A stretch of 64,000 bases of DNA from Streptomyces phaeoluteigriseus (GTDB lineage Bacteria; Actinomycetota; Actinomycetes; Streptomycetales; Streptomycetaceae), in NCBI RefSeq assembly GCF_001896135.2, contig NZ_MPOH02000011.1, positions 1,267,268-1,331,267 on the forward strand, in the 5' to 3' direction. The notes below the pieces were generated by a model. The model saw nothing but the letters and a program-made list of their open reading frames with translations. It was not told the DNA's origin and searched no databases. A program made the position numbers and the translations under genes. Of the stretch, positions 54,221-63,784 are shown one piece after another (within the stretch, counting starts at the first letter, position 1; every line of letters begins with the position of its first letter).

Positions 54221-54676
54221 ATGGAAGGAGTGCCCGAACCGCACACCGGATGGACGTTCCTGACGAACCATGCCCGCGTGCTGGCGGTCATCGCGGACAA
54301 CCAGACCGCCCGGATCCGAGACATCGCCGCACACTGCCGGCTGACGGAACGTGCCGTCCAGAAGATCATCGCCGACCTCGAGCAGGACGGCTACCTGTCC
54401 CACACCCGGGAGGGGCGCGGCAACACCTACCGGATCGAACCGGACAAGGTGCTGCGCCACCCGGCCGAGGCGGGACTGACGGTGGCGGCCCTGCTCTCAC
54501 TGCTCGCCCAGGACGAGGCGGACCGCACCCCGCCCCGAACCGGAGGCCGACGGAGGCGTGCGCGCGCCGGACCAGCGACGCGACCACGACGGCCGGGCGT
54601 ACCGGTCAAGTCGGGCCGGTCCAAACATGGTTGCGGCGAAGAGAGACCAAGGTCACGAATACGTATCGGACATTTA
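54221..54676 (+). CDS. MarR-like winged-helix regulator, 3' end probably frameshifted
   Basis: The N-terminal 90 residues form a winged helix: GWTFLTNHARVLAVIADNQT, then the recognition segment IRDIAAHCRLTERAVQKIIADLEQDGYL and the wing SHTREGRGNTYRI. No ligand-binding domain is obvious. The frame as given stays open through the next gene to 55288, which is improbable. A shift near 54530 moves into a frame with normal G/C bias (PRPEPEADGGVRAPDQRRD) that stops at TAA 54676, giving about 150 residues. ATG 54221 is the likely start; GTG 54194 is upstream in frame. Its targets are unknown. Confidence 0.75.
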
Positions 54677-54937
54677 ACGCTTGAATCTTCACACCAGTCA
54701 CACAAGTTGGCTAGGTTGACGCAAGGCCGCACGACCGACTCCGGCGAACCCCGCCGGCCGCGCGACCTCCGCCGAGTCCGTGACAGCAGTGCCGCGGCCG
54801 GAGCCGGGACCGTCCACCCCGGGGTGAGATGCTCGACCGCCCCACAGGGCGGGGAGCGCGGGAGTACCTTGCTGCAAGGACCGCTCCCGAATCCACCGCC
54901 CACTCGGCCGGCGGAGTACGGAAGGAGTACGTCTTCC

Positions 54938-56553
54938 ATGGCGACGGATCGCACCACGCTCCCCCCAGGGACAGGTTCCGCACGCATCGAGGACGCCGGC
55001 ACACCGAGCCGCGCGGAGATCCAGCAGCGGGTCAGCGCCCTGTACGACCGGGCCGAGAGCGACACCGGCACCTTCAACGCCACCCGCGCCAGATCGGGCA
55101 GGGGCGGTCGCCGGACCGTCACCTCGGTCGCCAACAGCGGGCGGCCGGCGGCCGATCCCTCGCTGGAGGCCGTGACCCGTCAGTGGTTCGAGATGGCGCG
55201 CAGCCGGGTCGGACCGACCACTCCCGCCAACCTGCCCGCCGTGCCCGACCGTCCGGCACTCGCCGCGCGCCCCGCGGAGCACGCCTGAACTGCCGTCCGG
55301 CGGAGCCGTCCGGGAGCCGGAGGCGGGCGGCAGGCCTGCACCGGAGCTGACCGGGCGGGCCGTGGCCGCGCTGCCGGCGGCCATCGAGGCCCCGCCACGG
55401 GAGCCCAGGGCGCTGATGCCGGCCCCGGCCTCCGCCTCCCTCTCCACCTCGGCCCCCTCCTCCGCCCCGGCCGCGCCGCAGGCGTTCCTGCGCAGCGGCA
55501 AGGAGAGGATCGGGCGCAAGCTCGCCGCCGCCCGCGAGGTGCTGGCCCGCGCCGTCCCGCAGGCCACGCCGTCGCTGCCCGCGATCGAGTCGTGGCCGGT
55601 CGAGCAGACCTGGGACACCGGGCCGCAGCAGGCCCACCGTCCGGAGACGGACACCTGGGCGGGACAGCAGGCCCACCGTCCGGAGACGGACACCTGGGCG
55701 GGACAGCACGCCGACACCGGCAGCACGGCCCTCACGTCGACCGGCCAGCACGCCGTTCTCGCCATGGCCGGGACCGGCTTCCCCCTGCCCACGCCGGACT
55801 CCGGCCTCCTCTCGTACGACTCCCCCGCCCCCGCGACCGGCTTCGCCGTGTCCTCGTACGACTTCCCTGCCCCCACCTCCGGCTTCGCCGTGCCCCAACC
55901 CCCGATCACGCCGCCCTCGAACGCCTTCCCGGAGCCGGAGAACGGCCTCCTGGCGGCCAGTTACGGCGACCTGCTCGCGCCCACGGCGGGGATCACCGCC
56001 CCGACCGTCCCGCCCCAGCCGGTCCACGCCACGCTCCCGACGCCCGAACCCGCCTTCACTGTGCCCGAGTTCCCTCTGCCCGCCCCCGAACTGGGCCTGC
56101 CACTGCCGGAGTTCACGCTCCCCGACCGCCCCCGCCCCTGCCCCCGCTCCCGCCCCGCTCGGCCTCACCACCCACGCGACGGGAGCCGGGTACCTCGGCA
56201 AGGCGGACAAGGCCCTCGCCTTCGCCCGCGCCCAGATCGGGCGGCCCTGCGTGACGGGTGCCACGGGGCCGGAGTCGTACGACTGCGCGAGCCTCACCCA
56301 GGCCGCCTGGCGGGCCGCGGGGGTGACGCTGCCGCGGACGGCACTCGACCAGGCGCGGGCCTTCCCCCGGGTCACCCTGGAGGATCTGCGCCCCGGCGAC
56401 CTCGTCTTCTTCTTCGACGACCTGAGCCACACCGGTCTGTGCACGGGCGACGGCAGGATGATCCACGCCCCGGGCCCCGGTGCCGCCATCCGCGAGGAGT
56501 CGGTCCACGCCCTGGGCGAGGGCGCACTGCGCGGAGCGGTACGGCCCGCCTGA
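54938..56553 (+). pseudogene. C40 (NlpC/P60) family peptidase, reading frame broken twice
   Basis: The protein is assembled from three frames. The first (ATG 54938, strong GAAGGAG) encodes SRAEIQQRVSALYDRAESDTGTFNATRARSG. The second, from about 55275, has a long Pro/Ala-rich region with RIGRKLAAAREVLARAV. The third, from about 56130, is the NlpC/P60 domain: QIGRPCVTGATGPESYDCAS (catalytic Cys), DLSHTGLCTG (His) and MIHAPGPGAAIREES. Such enzymes cut cell-wall peptides. Each change of frame is equivalent to one extra base (or two lost), the second within a C-rich run. Together the pieces match a common Streptomyces C40 protein. A 39-bp unit encoding QQAHRPETDTWAG is duplicated at 55626-55703. 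Confidence 0.75.
55626..55703. repeat. 39-bp direct tandem repeat in the C40 peptidase gene
   Basis: Positions 55626-55664 and 55665-55703 are identical or nearly so, starting CAGCAGGCCCACCGTCCGGA. They duplicate 13 residues (QQAHRPETDTWAG) in the linker region and preserve frame. Confidence 0.85.
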
Positions 56554-56624
56554 CGCCGCCCGCCCCGCTCACCCGCCCGCCCCGGTCACCCGGTCACGCG
56601 GTCACCCGGTGTGACGAAAATCGC

Positions 56625-56798
56625 TCAACGCGCGGCCGAGTTCGCCCGCATCTGCCCTCGGCGAGCGTTGTTGTAGGCGCGCAGAAGATGCTTCGAGACC
56701 GCGCACGGCACGGCGTCGAAGTGGCACTGCCGGCAGGTGCGGGCGTGCTCCTCGTAGGTGGCGCGGGCCTGTTGCAGGGCTTCCTCGGGCGAGGTCAT
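56625..56798 (-). CDS. Small cysteine-containing conserved protein, 57 residues
   Basis: MTSPEEALQQARATYEEHAR is followed by TCRQCHFDAVPCAVSKHLLR, giving CxxCH plus one more Cys in a likely metal site, and a basic C-terminus. No function is known to me. ATG 56798 has GGAGG eight bases upstream. It is convergent with the C40 peptidase gene. Confidence 0.8.
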   Translation of the reverse strand: MTSPEEALQQARATYEEHARTCRQCHFDAVPCAVSKHLLRAYNNARRGQMRANSAAR

Positions 56799-56877
56799 CG
56801 GGGGTCCTCCGAAGGGAACGACGGTCGCGGGGCCTTGGCTACCGGCCAGTAGCCCCACCTCAGAAGGAGAGTGGATC

Positions 56878-57018
56878 ATGTTACTGACGGTAGTGGAAAC
56901 TCGGATTCCGGCCGCTTCCGGGAACCCGCCCGCGGCACCGCACCCCGGCCCTACACTGAGGCGCCGTCAGGGCCGCGCGTGCGCGGGACCCGCCCACCAC
57001 CACGGGAGGCCGGCGTGA
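56878..57018 (+). CDS. Possible 46-residue leader ORF with a TTA codon, overlapping the methyltransferase start
   Basis: AGAAGGAGAG lies at ideal spacing before ATG 56878. The second codon is TTA, the rare leucine codon read by the bldA tRNA in Streptomyces. The frame ends TGA at 57016-57018, overlapping the GTG of the next gene as GTGA, a coupling arrangement. G/C at third positions (about 70 percent) is below normal, and a promoter-like TACACT near 56953 lies inside it, so it may not be translated. The product MLLTVVETRIPAASGNPPAA has no recognised relatives. Confidence 0.35.
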   Translation: MLLTVVETRIPAASGNPPAAPHPGPTLRRRQGRACAGPAHHHGRPA

Positions 57019-57650
57019 CCGACGAGGACGAGAAGCGGCGCGCGGCGGCGGTGTTCGACGCGCTGGGATCCGCGTACGAGAAGGCGTTCGCGCACGCGGA
57101 GGCCCATCACCGCTCGCTGGAGTGGCTGCTCGGGCGGCTCGCGCCGGGCAGCCGGGTGCTGGACGTGGGCAGCGGGACGGGCCGGCCGACGGCCGAGACC
57201 CTGGTGGGCGCCGGGCACGACGTGCTGGGCGTCGACGTCTCCCCCGTCATGGTCGCCCTCGCCGCCCGGCAGGTCCCCGACGCGGCGTTCCGGTGCGTGG
57301 ACGTGCGTGAACTGCCGCTGGAGAATGGCTCGTTCCACGCGGTCTGCGTGTACTTCTCACTGCTCCAGATGGACCGGGCCCAGCAGCGCGCTCTGGTCGG
57401 CCGGCTGGCGCGGGCCCTGCTGCCGGGCGGCAGCCTCGTCCTCGCCACCGTGCCGCTGGACGTGGAGGGCGTGGACGCGGTGTTCATGGGGCAGCCGGTG
57501 CGGGTCACCAGCTTCGCCCGCGACGATCTCGTCGAGATGGTGACGGGGGCGGGGCTGACGGTGCTCGCCGAGGAGAACCTGCTGTTCACCCCCGACCACC
57601 CCGAGGCCGTACCCGAGCCCCACGTCTTCCTCCACTGCGGACGGGAGTAG
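57015..57650 (+). CDS. Class I SAM-dependent methyltransferase
   Basis: A 211-residue Rossmann-fold methyltransferase. The SAM-binding motif I is VLDVGSGTGRPTAETL near residue 48, motif II is VLGVDVSPVMVALAA, and motif IV is FHAVCVYFSLLQMD. The C-terminal beta part is MTSF-like (RVTSFARDDLVEMVTGAGL). The substrate cannot be predicted. GTG 57015 has GGGAGG upstream. It ends 17 bp before the convergent PAP2 gene. Confidence 0.87.
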   Translation: MTDEDEKRRAAAVFDALGSAYEKAFAHAEAHHRSLEWLLGRLAPGSRVLDVGSGTGRPTAETLVGAGHDVLGVDVSPVMVALAARQVPDAAFRCVDVRELPLENGSFHAVCVYFSLLQMDRAQQRALVGRLARALLPGGSLVLATVPLDVEGVDAVFMGQPVRVTSFARDDLVEMVTGAGLTVLAEENLLFTPDHPEAVPEPHVFLHCGRE

Positions 57651-57667
57651 CCGGGGCCGGTCGCGGC

Positions 57668-58261
57668 TCAGCGTCCCGTCCTCAGCCCGTCCAGCCGGGC
57701 CGCAGCCGCCAGGACCAGGGCCGCCGACCCCGTCCCGAGGAGCGCGCCCGCCACGACGTCGCCCGGGTAGTGCACGCCGGTGTGGACGCGCGAGTAGCCG
57801 ACCGCGCAGGCGAGCAGGCCCAGCGGGACGGCGGCGACCGGGAAGGCCGGTCCGACGGCTGCCGCGAAGGCGACGGCCGACGCGGTGTGCCCGGACGGGA
57901 ACGACGCCGAGTCCGGCATCGGCACGTGCCGGCCCGGGAACGGCGAGTCGACGGCGCGGTGCGGGCGCGGACGGCGGACGAGGCGTTTGCCGAGCAGGTT
58001 GGCGCTGGCCGAGGCCACACCGACGGCCGCGACGCCCAGGACGGCCCCGCGCCGGGCCCGGCCGCCGCTCAGCGCGAGCACCCCGGCGACGGCGAAGGAC
58101 AGCTTGGAGTGGTCCGCCGCCGCGGACAGCCGGCGCAGGGCGGTGTCCAGGGTGGGTGTCCTGGTCATGGTGACCGTCTCGTACAGGGCCTGGTCCAGGG
58201 TGGCGAGGTCGCGGACCAGGTGCGGCATGCGGACGCGTGGCTCGGTTCGGTGGTCAGACAT
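57668..58261 (-). CDS. PAP2-family membrane phosphatase
   Basis: A 197-residue membrane protein with the three PAP2 phosphatase motifs: KRLVRRPRP (KxxxxxxRP), the PSGHT motif in ASFPSGHTASAV, and SRVHTGVHYPGDVV (SRxxxxxHxxxD). About five membrane segments surround them. Such enzymes release phosphate from lipid phosphates such as phosphatidate or undecaprenyl pyrophosphate. The start overlaps the stop of the upstream lipid-kinase gene by eight bases, so the two are coupled: the kinase and phosphatase may act on the same lipid pool. Confidence 0.9.
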   Translation of the reverse strand: MSDHRTEPRVRMPHLVRDLATLDQALYETVTMTRTPTLDTALRRLSAAADHSKLSFAVAGVLALSGGRARRGAVLGVAAVGVASASANLLGKRLVRRPRPHRAVDSPFPGRHVPMPDSASFPSGHTASAVAFAAAVGPAFPVAAVPLGLLACAVGYSRVHTGVHYPGDVVAGALLGTGSAALVLAAAARLDGLRTGR

Positions 58262-59687
58262 CGTGCGTCTCCTGGGTCGTTCGGGTGTCGGTGCGGCCGA
58301 GTGCGAGGGCGACGATGCGCCGCCAGTCGACGGTCGGCGGCGCGTAGGGGGCGCCCGGACGGTGGTGGGGCACCCGGACCCGGAGCGCGCGGGGCCGCAG
58401 CGTGCACACGACCGGCACCGGCAGGTCGAGCGCCTCGCCGTCCACGGCCACCGGGATGTGGCCCTCGGAAGCCTCCACGGTGACCCGGCGGGACGTCACG
58501 GAGGTGATCCCGCTGGCGCGTTCGCCGAGCAGGACCAGTTCGGCGGCCTGCCCCGGGCCTTCCACGCGGACGCCGATCACCCCGAGCTGTCCGGTGTCCA
58601 GACGGGGGCGGCGCCCGCCCCCGAGCGGGTCGGCGCGGGCGTAGGGGTTGTTGCTGACGAGGAGGGCCTGCGGGGCGTACAGGTGGGTGTCGTCGGTGTG
58701 GACGTCGAGGACGGTGCCGCCCTCGCCCGCCAGCAGGTCGGGCAGGTGCTCCAGGGCGGTGGCGGCCTTGGCGTCGCGGTACTCGGGGCTCTGCACTATC
58801 TCCGCGTACGCCCCGAAGGACACCGTGTTGACGAAGGGGCGGCCGCCCACGTCGCCGAGGTCGACGCGGAGTTCCACCCCGTTGGTGAGGGCTTCGAGGC
58901 TGTGCACCGGGTCGGCGCGGTCCAGGCCGAGGTCCATGGCGAAGTGGTTGCGGGTCCCGGCGGCGATGACCAGGAAGGGCAGTCCGTGGTCGGCGGCCAC
59001 GGAGGCCACCAGCGCCTGGGTGCCGTCGCCGCCCGCGACGCCGAGCAGGTCGGCGCCGTCGGCCACGGCCTGCCGGGCCACCTCCACGGGGTCGGGGTAG
59101 GTGTCCGGGCCGAGCACGATCACGCGGGCGCCGAGCGCCTCGGCGCGCTTGACGAGGTCGAACCTCTCGACCTTGCCGCCGCCCGACCGCACGTTCATCA
59201 GCAGCACCGGGCGCTTCGGGGGCGGTGCCTTGCGGGTGTGCATGCCGCGCGGACGGCGCAGACTGCGCAGCGCCGAGCGGGCCGAGGCGAGCGCCGCGGC
59301 CCACAGGGCGAGTGCGCCGACGGCCACGACCCACAGGCCGGAGGCGGCGTAGAGCACCATGACCCCCACGGGTGCGGCCACGGCCAGCAGGCCGCCCAGC
59401 AGCCGGGCACCGCCGCGGTGCGCCAGCATCCACCAGACGCCGGCCCCGGCCAGCGCGAGCCCGGCGAACCCGGTGAGCAGGATCAGCCAACCGCCGGAGT
59501 CGAGGAGGCCCGAGAAGACGACGGCGGCGCAGCCCGCGACCAGCGCCAGGGCCAGCCGCGCCCAGCCGCGGGCTCGGCCGATCCCGCCGGACGGGCGGTT
59601 CGTACCCGCCGTTCTCTTCGTGCGTGTCTCGTTCACCCTGCGCCCGCCATGGTCCGAGGTCCCCCTGTTCCGCGTGGCCTGCGCCAT
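58254..59687 (-). CDS. Diacylglycerol kinase family lipid kinase with N-terminal membrane region
   Basis: A 477-residue protein. Residues 35-145 hold four hydrophobic segments (LALALVAGCAAVVFSGLL, WLILLTGFAGLALAGAGVWW). Residues 160-440 form a DAGK catalytic domain with the signature GVAGGDGTQALVASVA (GGDGT) and the loop VIAAGTRNHFAMDLGLD. The C-terminal DagK-like beta sandwich includes GHIPVAVDGEAL. The substrate is probably diacylglycerol or another lipid alcohol. ATG 59687 is used; the ribosome site is weak and GTG 59636 is possible. Confidence 0.9.
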   Translation of the reverse strand: MAQATRNRGTSDHGGRRVNETRTKRTAGTNRPSGGIGRARGWARLALALVAGCAAVVFSGLLDSGGWLILLTGFAGLALAGAGVWWMLAHRGGARLLGGLLAVAAPVGVMVLYAASGLWVVAVGALALWAAALASARSALRSLRRPRGMHTRKAPPPKRPVLLMNVRSGGGKVERFDLVKRAEALGARVIVLGPDTYPDPVEVARQAVADGADLLGVAGGDGTQALVASVAADHGLPFLVIAAGTRNHFAMDLGLDRADPVHSLEALTNGVELRVDLGDVGGRPFVNTVSFGAYAEIVQSPEYRDAKAATALEHLPDLLAGEGGTVLDVHTDDTHLYAPQALLVSNNPYARADPLGGGRRPRLDTGQLGVIGVRVEGPGQAAELVLLGERASGITSVTSRRVTVEASEGHIPVAVDGEALDLPVPVVCTLRPRALRVRVPHHRPGAPYAPPTVDWRRIVALALGRTDTRTTQETHDV

Positions 59688-59778
59688 CGCCTACCCGTCC
59701 GCTCGGACTGCCCGGTACCGCCTCCTGCGTCCATCGTGGGGACGGCGGGGCGGCTCGGCATCCCGGACGGGCGATCGG

Positions 59779-61506
59779 TCAATTGTCCATGCCGCAGCAG
59801 CCGCTCGCGCCCGGGGTCCCGTAAGCCGTGTCGAGACGGCAGAAACACGACGCCTCGACGGGTACGTCCGCCAGCGCCGCGGCGAACTTCAGCTGCTGGG
59901 CGACGATCCGCGCCTCGCCGTCCTTGCCCAGCCGGACGAGACATTCGTGGAGACCGTGCAGGGACCAGACGTTGCCGGGGTGCTGGGAGGGACGCGGCAG
60001 CGAGTCGTCGAGGCCCAGGTCGGCGCGGTAGACGGCCTCCGCCTCGGCGATCCGGCCCTGTTCGAGCAGCAGGGCGCCGTAGGCGTGCCGGGTGGGCTGC
60101 ATCCAGCCCCAGGGCTCGTCGTAGGGAAGGCTGTCGTCGAGTTCGATCGAGCGTTCCAGGGCGGCGAAGGCGGCCTCGTGCCGGCCCTTGCGGTACTCCA
60201 GTTCGCCGTCGAGCATGGCGGCGGCGATGGCGAGGATGTCCGCGCAGGTGTTGTTGAACAGCATGCGGGTCTGCGGGACCCGGGCGGCGGCGGCCCGGAA
60301 CAGCGTCCGCTCAGCCTCCGCCTCGGGGACGCGGCCGGTCGCGGAGAGGGCGACGCCGCGGGCGTAGTGCCGCATCGCGGTCGTCGTGCTGTACAGCCGC
60401 GGGTCGGCGGGCTCCGGAAGAGTCAGGATGTCGGCCCAGCGGCCGAAGCGGATCAGCACGTGGACCCGCATCGCGAGGAAGGCCTCCAGCCAGTCCGCCA
60501 TGGGCGGGCTCTCCACGCGCAGCAGTTCCTCCGGCAGGCACTCCTCGAGCCGGGCGGCGGCCTCCAGGGCTACCTGCGACCGGCCGAGGAACATCGCGCC
60601 GTAGATCCTGAAATGGTGGTTGTGGGCACGGTAGAGGGTGTAGAAGTTCATCGCGCCGGCCCGGGCCACGTACTTCTCGTCGGCGGCGATGGCCCGCGTG
60701 TTGTCCGACACCACCGCCCGGTAGTCGCCGCACAGCACCTCCAGGTGCGAGGGCATGTGCTGGAGGTGGCCGGCGTCCGGCACGAGGTCGCGCAGGCGGT
60801 CGGCGGCGGTCAGGGCGGTCTCGGGAGTCGGGGACATCTCCATCAGGTGGACGTGGAAGTGCAGCAGGCCGGGGTGGCGGGCGCCGGCCTCCGTGGCGAG
60901 CGCCGCGTCGAGCACGGACCGCGCCTCGTGGGTGCGGGCGCCCTCGGCCGGTTCGCCGGTGCGCAGGTCCCACAGCTGCCAGGGCGTGAGGTTCATCAGG
61001 GCGTCGGCGTACAGGGCGGCCACGTCGAGGTCGTCGGGGGCGAGGGCGTGGACGGCGGCCATGGCGTCGGCGTAGGGCTCGTTCCACACCGAGCAGTCCT
61101 CGGCGGGCCGTTCCTGCGGGTAGCGGGCGCGCAGGGCGCCGATGAGGGCGCGTTCGACGGGAGTGCCGTGTACGGCCTTCCCGTGGGCGAGTTCCACGGC
61201 CGCGTGGGTGCGCTCCACGGTCCGTGCGAGGTCCTGGTCGTCGAAGAACTCCCAGGGCTTGTTGTAGTTGGGGCCGAGCGCGTAGGCGATGCCCCAGTGG
61301 GCCATCGCGCAGTCGGGGTCGGCGCGGGCGGCGCGCTCGAAGCAGGCGACCGCCTCCTCGTGGTGGAAGGCGTACGACCAGACCAGGCCGCGGTCGAACC
61401 AGCGCTGGGCCTCGGCGGAGGAGGTGGTGACCGTGCGGCGGTGGCTGCCGAGGTCGTAGTACTCCGGATCGGTGTCCGTGCCCGGATCGCTGGGCGTGTG
61501 CTGCAT
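59779..61506 (-). CDS. Tetratricopeptide-repeat protein, 575 residues
   Basis: A soluble helical-repeat protein. TPR-like units are seen in AQRWFDRGLVWSYAFHHEEAVACFERAARADPDCAMAHWG, near residue 60, and again near the C-terminus (YGALLLEQGRIAEAEAVYRADLGLD, LHGLHECLVRLGKDGEARIV). A Cys-rich end (SCFCRLD, then SGCCGMDN) could bind metal. The function is unknown. The segment LQHMPSHLEVLCGDYRAV with several His residues is conserved-looking in such proteins. ATG 61506 has GAGGGGAGC six bases upstream; the longer ORF is noncoding. Confidence 0.85.
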   Translation of the reverse strand: MQHTPSDPGTDTDPEYYDLGSHRRTVTTSSAEAQRWFDRGLVWSYAFHHEEAVACFERAARADPDCAMAHWGIAYALGPNYNKPWEFFDDQDLARTVERTHAAVELAHGKAVHGTPVERALIGALRARYPQERPAEDCSVWNEPYADAMAAVHALAPDDLDVAALYADALMNLTPWQLWDLRTGEPAEGARTHEARSVLDAALATEAGARHPGLLHFHVHLMEMSPTPETALTAADRLRDLVPDAGHLQHMPSHLEVLCGDYRAVVSDNTRAIAADEKYVARAGAMNFYTLYRAHNHHFRIYGAMFLGRSQVALEAAARLEECLPEELLRVESPPMADWLEAFLAMRVHVLIRFGRWADILTLPEPADPRLYSTTTAMRHYARGVALSATGRVPEAEAERTLFRAAAARVPQTRMLFNNTCADILAIAAAMLDGELEYRKGRHEAAFAALERSIELDDSLPYDEPWGWMQPTRHAYGALLLEQGRIAEAEAVYRADLGLDDSLPRPSQHPGNVWSLHGLHECLVRLGKDGEARIVAQQLKFAAALADVPVEASCFCRLDTAYGTPGASGCCGMDN

Positions 61507-61681
61507 GGGGCTCCCCTCGTCGCGCGGTCGCCCCGCCGGTCCGGGGCCGGTGCCGCCCGGAGTGACCTGTGCGGTCACTCCGAGCGACATATACCCGTGC
61601 GGCCCGGTGGCGGGGCGGCCTCTCGCGTCAGGAAGCACCCGTTCGTGCCCTTGCGCGGCGGTTGCCTCGGCGGGAACTCGC

Positions 61682-63784
61682 TTACGTACGCTTCGCCGAC
61701 CGGCGCAGGATGACGAACCCGCCGATCAGCAGCAGCGCGCCGGCTGCCGCCGGCCACAGGTCGGCGCCGGTCTCGGCCAGGCCGCCCTGGGCCTGCGGTG
61801 CGGGCACTACGGACGGCGTGTCACCCGTGTCCGCCGCGACCGGGCTCTGGTCCGGGCTCCCGTCCGGGGCCGCCGTCGCGGGGGTGCCGATCTCGCCCTT
61901 GGCGCCGGTGTCCTGGGCGGGGGTCTCCGCCGCGGGCTTGGTCGACTTGGCGCTCGGCTTCGTGTAGACGCGGGGCTCGGCGGTGCGGGGGGTGTCGGCG
62001 GAGCCGGCGCCGCCCGCGGCGGGCTCGGTCGAGGGCTCCGCGGGGTTCTGGGCCGGGGGCTGCTGCTGGCCGTCGTCCTGGCCCTGGTCCTGGCCCTGGT
62101 CCTGGCCCTGGTCCTGGCCGGGCTGGTCCGCGCCACCGCCGTTGTCACCGCCGGCGTTGTCACCACCGCCGCCGTTGTCGGCACCGCCGCCGTTGTCACC
62201 ACCGGCGTCGTCACCACCACCGCCGCCGTTGTCGCCGCCGCCACCGTTGCCGCCGGCGCCGCAGGTGCGGCCCTCGTTGATGCAGGCGACCATCTCGTTC
62301 ATCAGGTCCTCGTCGAAGACGTTGATGAAGTCACCGTGGTCGGTGACCGGCTTGTGCAGTTGCTCGGGGAAGGAGTCCACCGCGAACAGCGGTGTCGTAC
62401 GGCCGCCGTCCTGAAGGCTCGGCGCGTCGACGTCGTAGACGATGCGCTGCACCAGCTGCGGGATGGCCTTGAAGCCGGCCGGGCAGCTGCCGTCCGCCGC
62501 CGCGAACGCCACGTGCGTGCGGTGGTTGGCGCTGTCGATGTTGTTGCCGTCCCAGCAGCTCTGGAAGCGGAACGAGCGCACCACGTCGCTGCCGGCCGGG
62601 CAGACCGGGTACTTGTCCTTCAACTGCCGGTCCTCGAAGCCGGTGCAGCTCCAGGAGGCGTTGGCGTTGGCCGTGCCGTTGACGAACGCCTTGGCGTCGC
62701 CGGTGATGATGCGCAGCAGCCGGGGCATGGCCGTGACCTCGGAGCGCGGGTTGCCCACGAAGGTCATGGTGACCTCCTTGGGCGTGACGATCTCGCCCGC
62801 GTTGCCCTCGACGCCGCCGCCGGGCGACTGTGCGTCCTGCTCCTGGGTGCCGTTCTGCAGCCGCAGCACGGGCCAGAAGTACGAAGACCTGTCTCCCTGG
62901 TCGACGCAGGTGGTCTCGCCGTTCGCGAGGTCGTCGTCCGAGGCGAAGGCGTCGTTGGCCTGGTTGCCGACGTAGTCGTGGAAGTGGTGGGCGCCGTTGG
63001 TGACGCCCGGCGCGACGATCACGTTGTCGGAGTTGAACAGGCCGTTGGCGTTGACTCCGCAGCTGGTGGCGAAGGTGCCCTTGGAGGGGCCGGCACCGGG
63101 GTCGGCCGCCTGCTGGGAGGGCTGCACGGTCGTGATGTCGACGAAGTCGGCGGCCACGGGGCCGTTGCCCGCCTGCCCGCCGTTGCCTTCGCCGCCTCCG
63201 TCGTCCTGCTGGCCGTCGCCTTCGCCGCCGTCCTGCTGCCCGTCTCCGCCTTGCTGACCGTCTCCGCCCTGCTGGCCGTCTCCCTGGTTCTGGCCGTCTC
63301 CGCCGTCGCCCCCGGCTTCCTCGCCCGCGTTGTCGTCGGCGGTGCGCAGGGTGCAGGCGGCGAGGTCGGAGAGGCCCTCCGGTCGGTCTGCCACGCGGTC
63401 GATGGCGATGCCGATGCGCTCGATGGTCGCGGCGCGCTTCTCCTTCAACGGGTTCATCACCGCGTTGTCGGCGAAGCCGGCGTCGTCGCGCACGGCCTGG
63501 GCCGAATTCTGCAGTTGCTGGTAGGCCGCGGCGATCTGCTGGTCGAGCAGGGCGAGTTCGCGGTCCACCTCCTCGCCCGCGGCGTCCGGAACCGAGGTCA
63601 GCCGACTGCCCACGTCCGGACAGTCGATCGTGACGGAACCAGAGGTCCAGGGCCCTTGGTCGTCCTCGGTGGCGGAGGCGTAGACATTCGCGGCCATCAA
63701 CCCCCCGCCGCCGAGCATCAGCGCGACCGCGGCGAACGTCGCTCGTCGTCCGCCCGTCGGGCGCCTGCGCCTTGTGTGTCCCAC
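61682..63784 (-). CDS. Secreted DUF1996 protein with LAxTG sortase anchor
   Basis: A 700-residue protein. RRRRPTGGRRATFAAVALML forms a signal/anchor near residue 15. A coiled segment follows (REALLDQQIAAAYQQLQ-type), then a Gly/Gln/Asp-rich linker. The DUF1996 domain spans about residues 215-500 (CGVNANGLFNSDNVIVAPGV, AHHFHDYVGN, VGNPRSEVTAMPRLLRI, NHRTHVAFAAADGSCPAGF). A second low-complexity linker (GGDN and GQDQ repeats) leads to the sortase signal LAETG, a hydrophobic helix and RRSAKRT. This is a class E sortase substrate fixed to the cell wall. GTG 63784 has GGAG six bases upstream. DUF1996 function is unknown; several conserved His and Cys residues suggest metal binding. Confidence 0.88.
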   Translation of the reverse strand: MGHTRRRRPTGGRRATFAAVALMLGGGGLMAANVYASATEDDQGPWTSGSVTIDCPDVGSRLTSVPDAAGEEVDRELALLDQQIAAAYQQLQNSAQAVRDDAGFADNAVMNPLKEKRAATIERIGIAIDRVADRPEGLSDLAACTLRTADDNAGEEAGGDGGDGQNQGDGQQGGDGQQGGDGQQDGGEGDGQQDDGGGEGNGGQAGNGPVAADFVDITTVQPSQQAADPGAGPSKGTFATSCGVNANGLFNSDNVIVAPGVTNGAHHFHDYVGNQANDAFASDDDLANGETTCVDQGDRSSYFWPVLRLQNGTQEQDAQSPGGGVEGNAGEIVTPKEVTMTFVGNPRSEVTAMPRLLRIITGDAKAFVNGTANANASWSCTGFEDRQLKDKYPVCPAGSDVVRSFRFQSCWDGNNIDSANHRTHVAFAAADGSCPAGFKAIPQLVQRIVYDVDAPSLQDGGRTTPLFAVDSFPEQLHKPVTDHGDFINVFDEDLMNEMVACINEGRTCGAGGNGGGGDNGGGGGDDAGGDNGGGADNGGGGDNAGGDNGGGADQPGQDQGQDQGQDQGQDDGQQQPPAQNPAEPSTEPAAGGAGSADTPRTAEPRVYTKPSAKSTKPAAETPAQDTGAKGEIGTPATAAPDGSPDQSPVAADTGDTPSVVPAPQAQGGLAETGADLWPAAAGALLLIGGFVILRRSAKRT

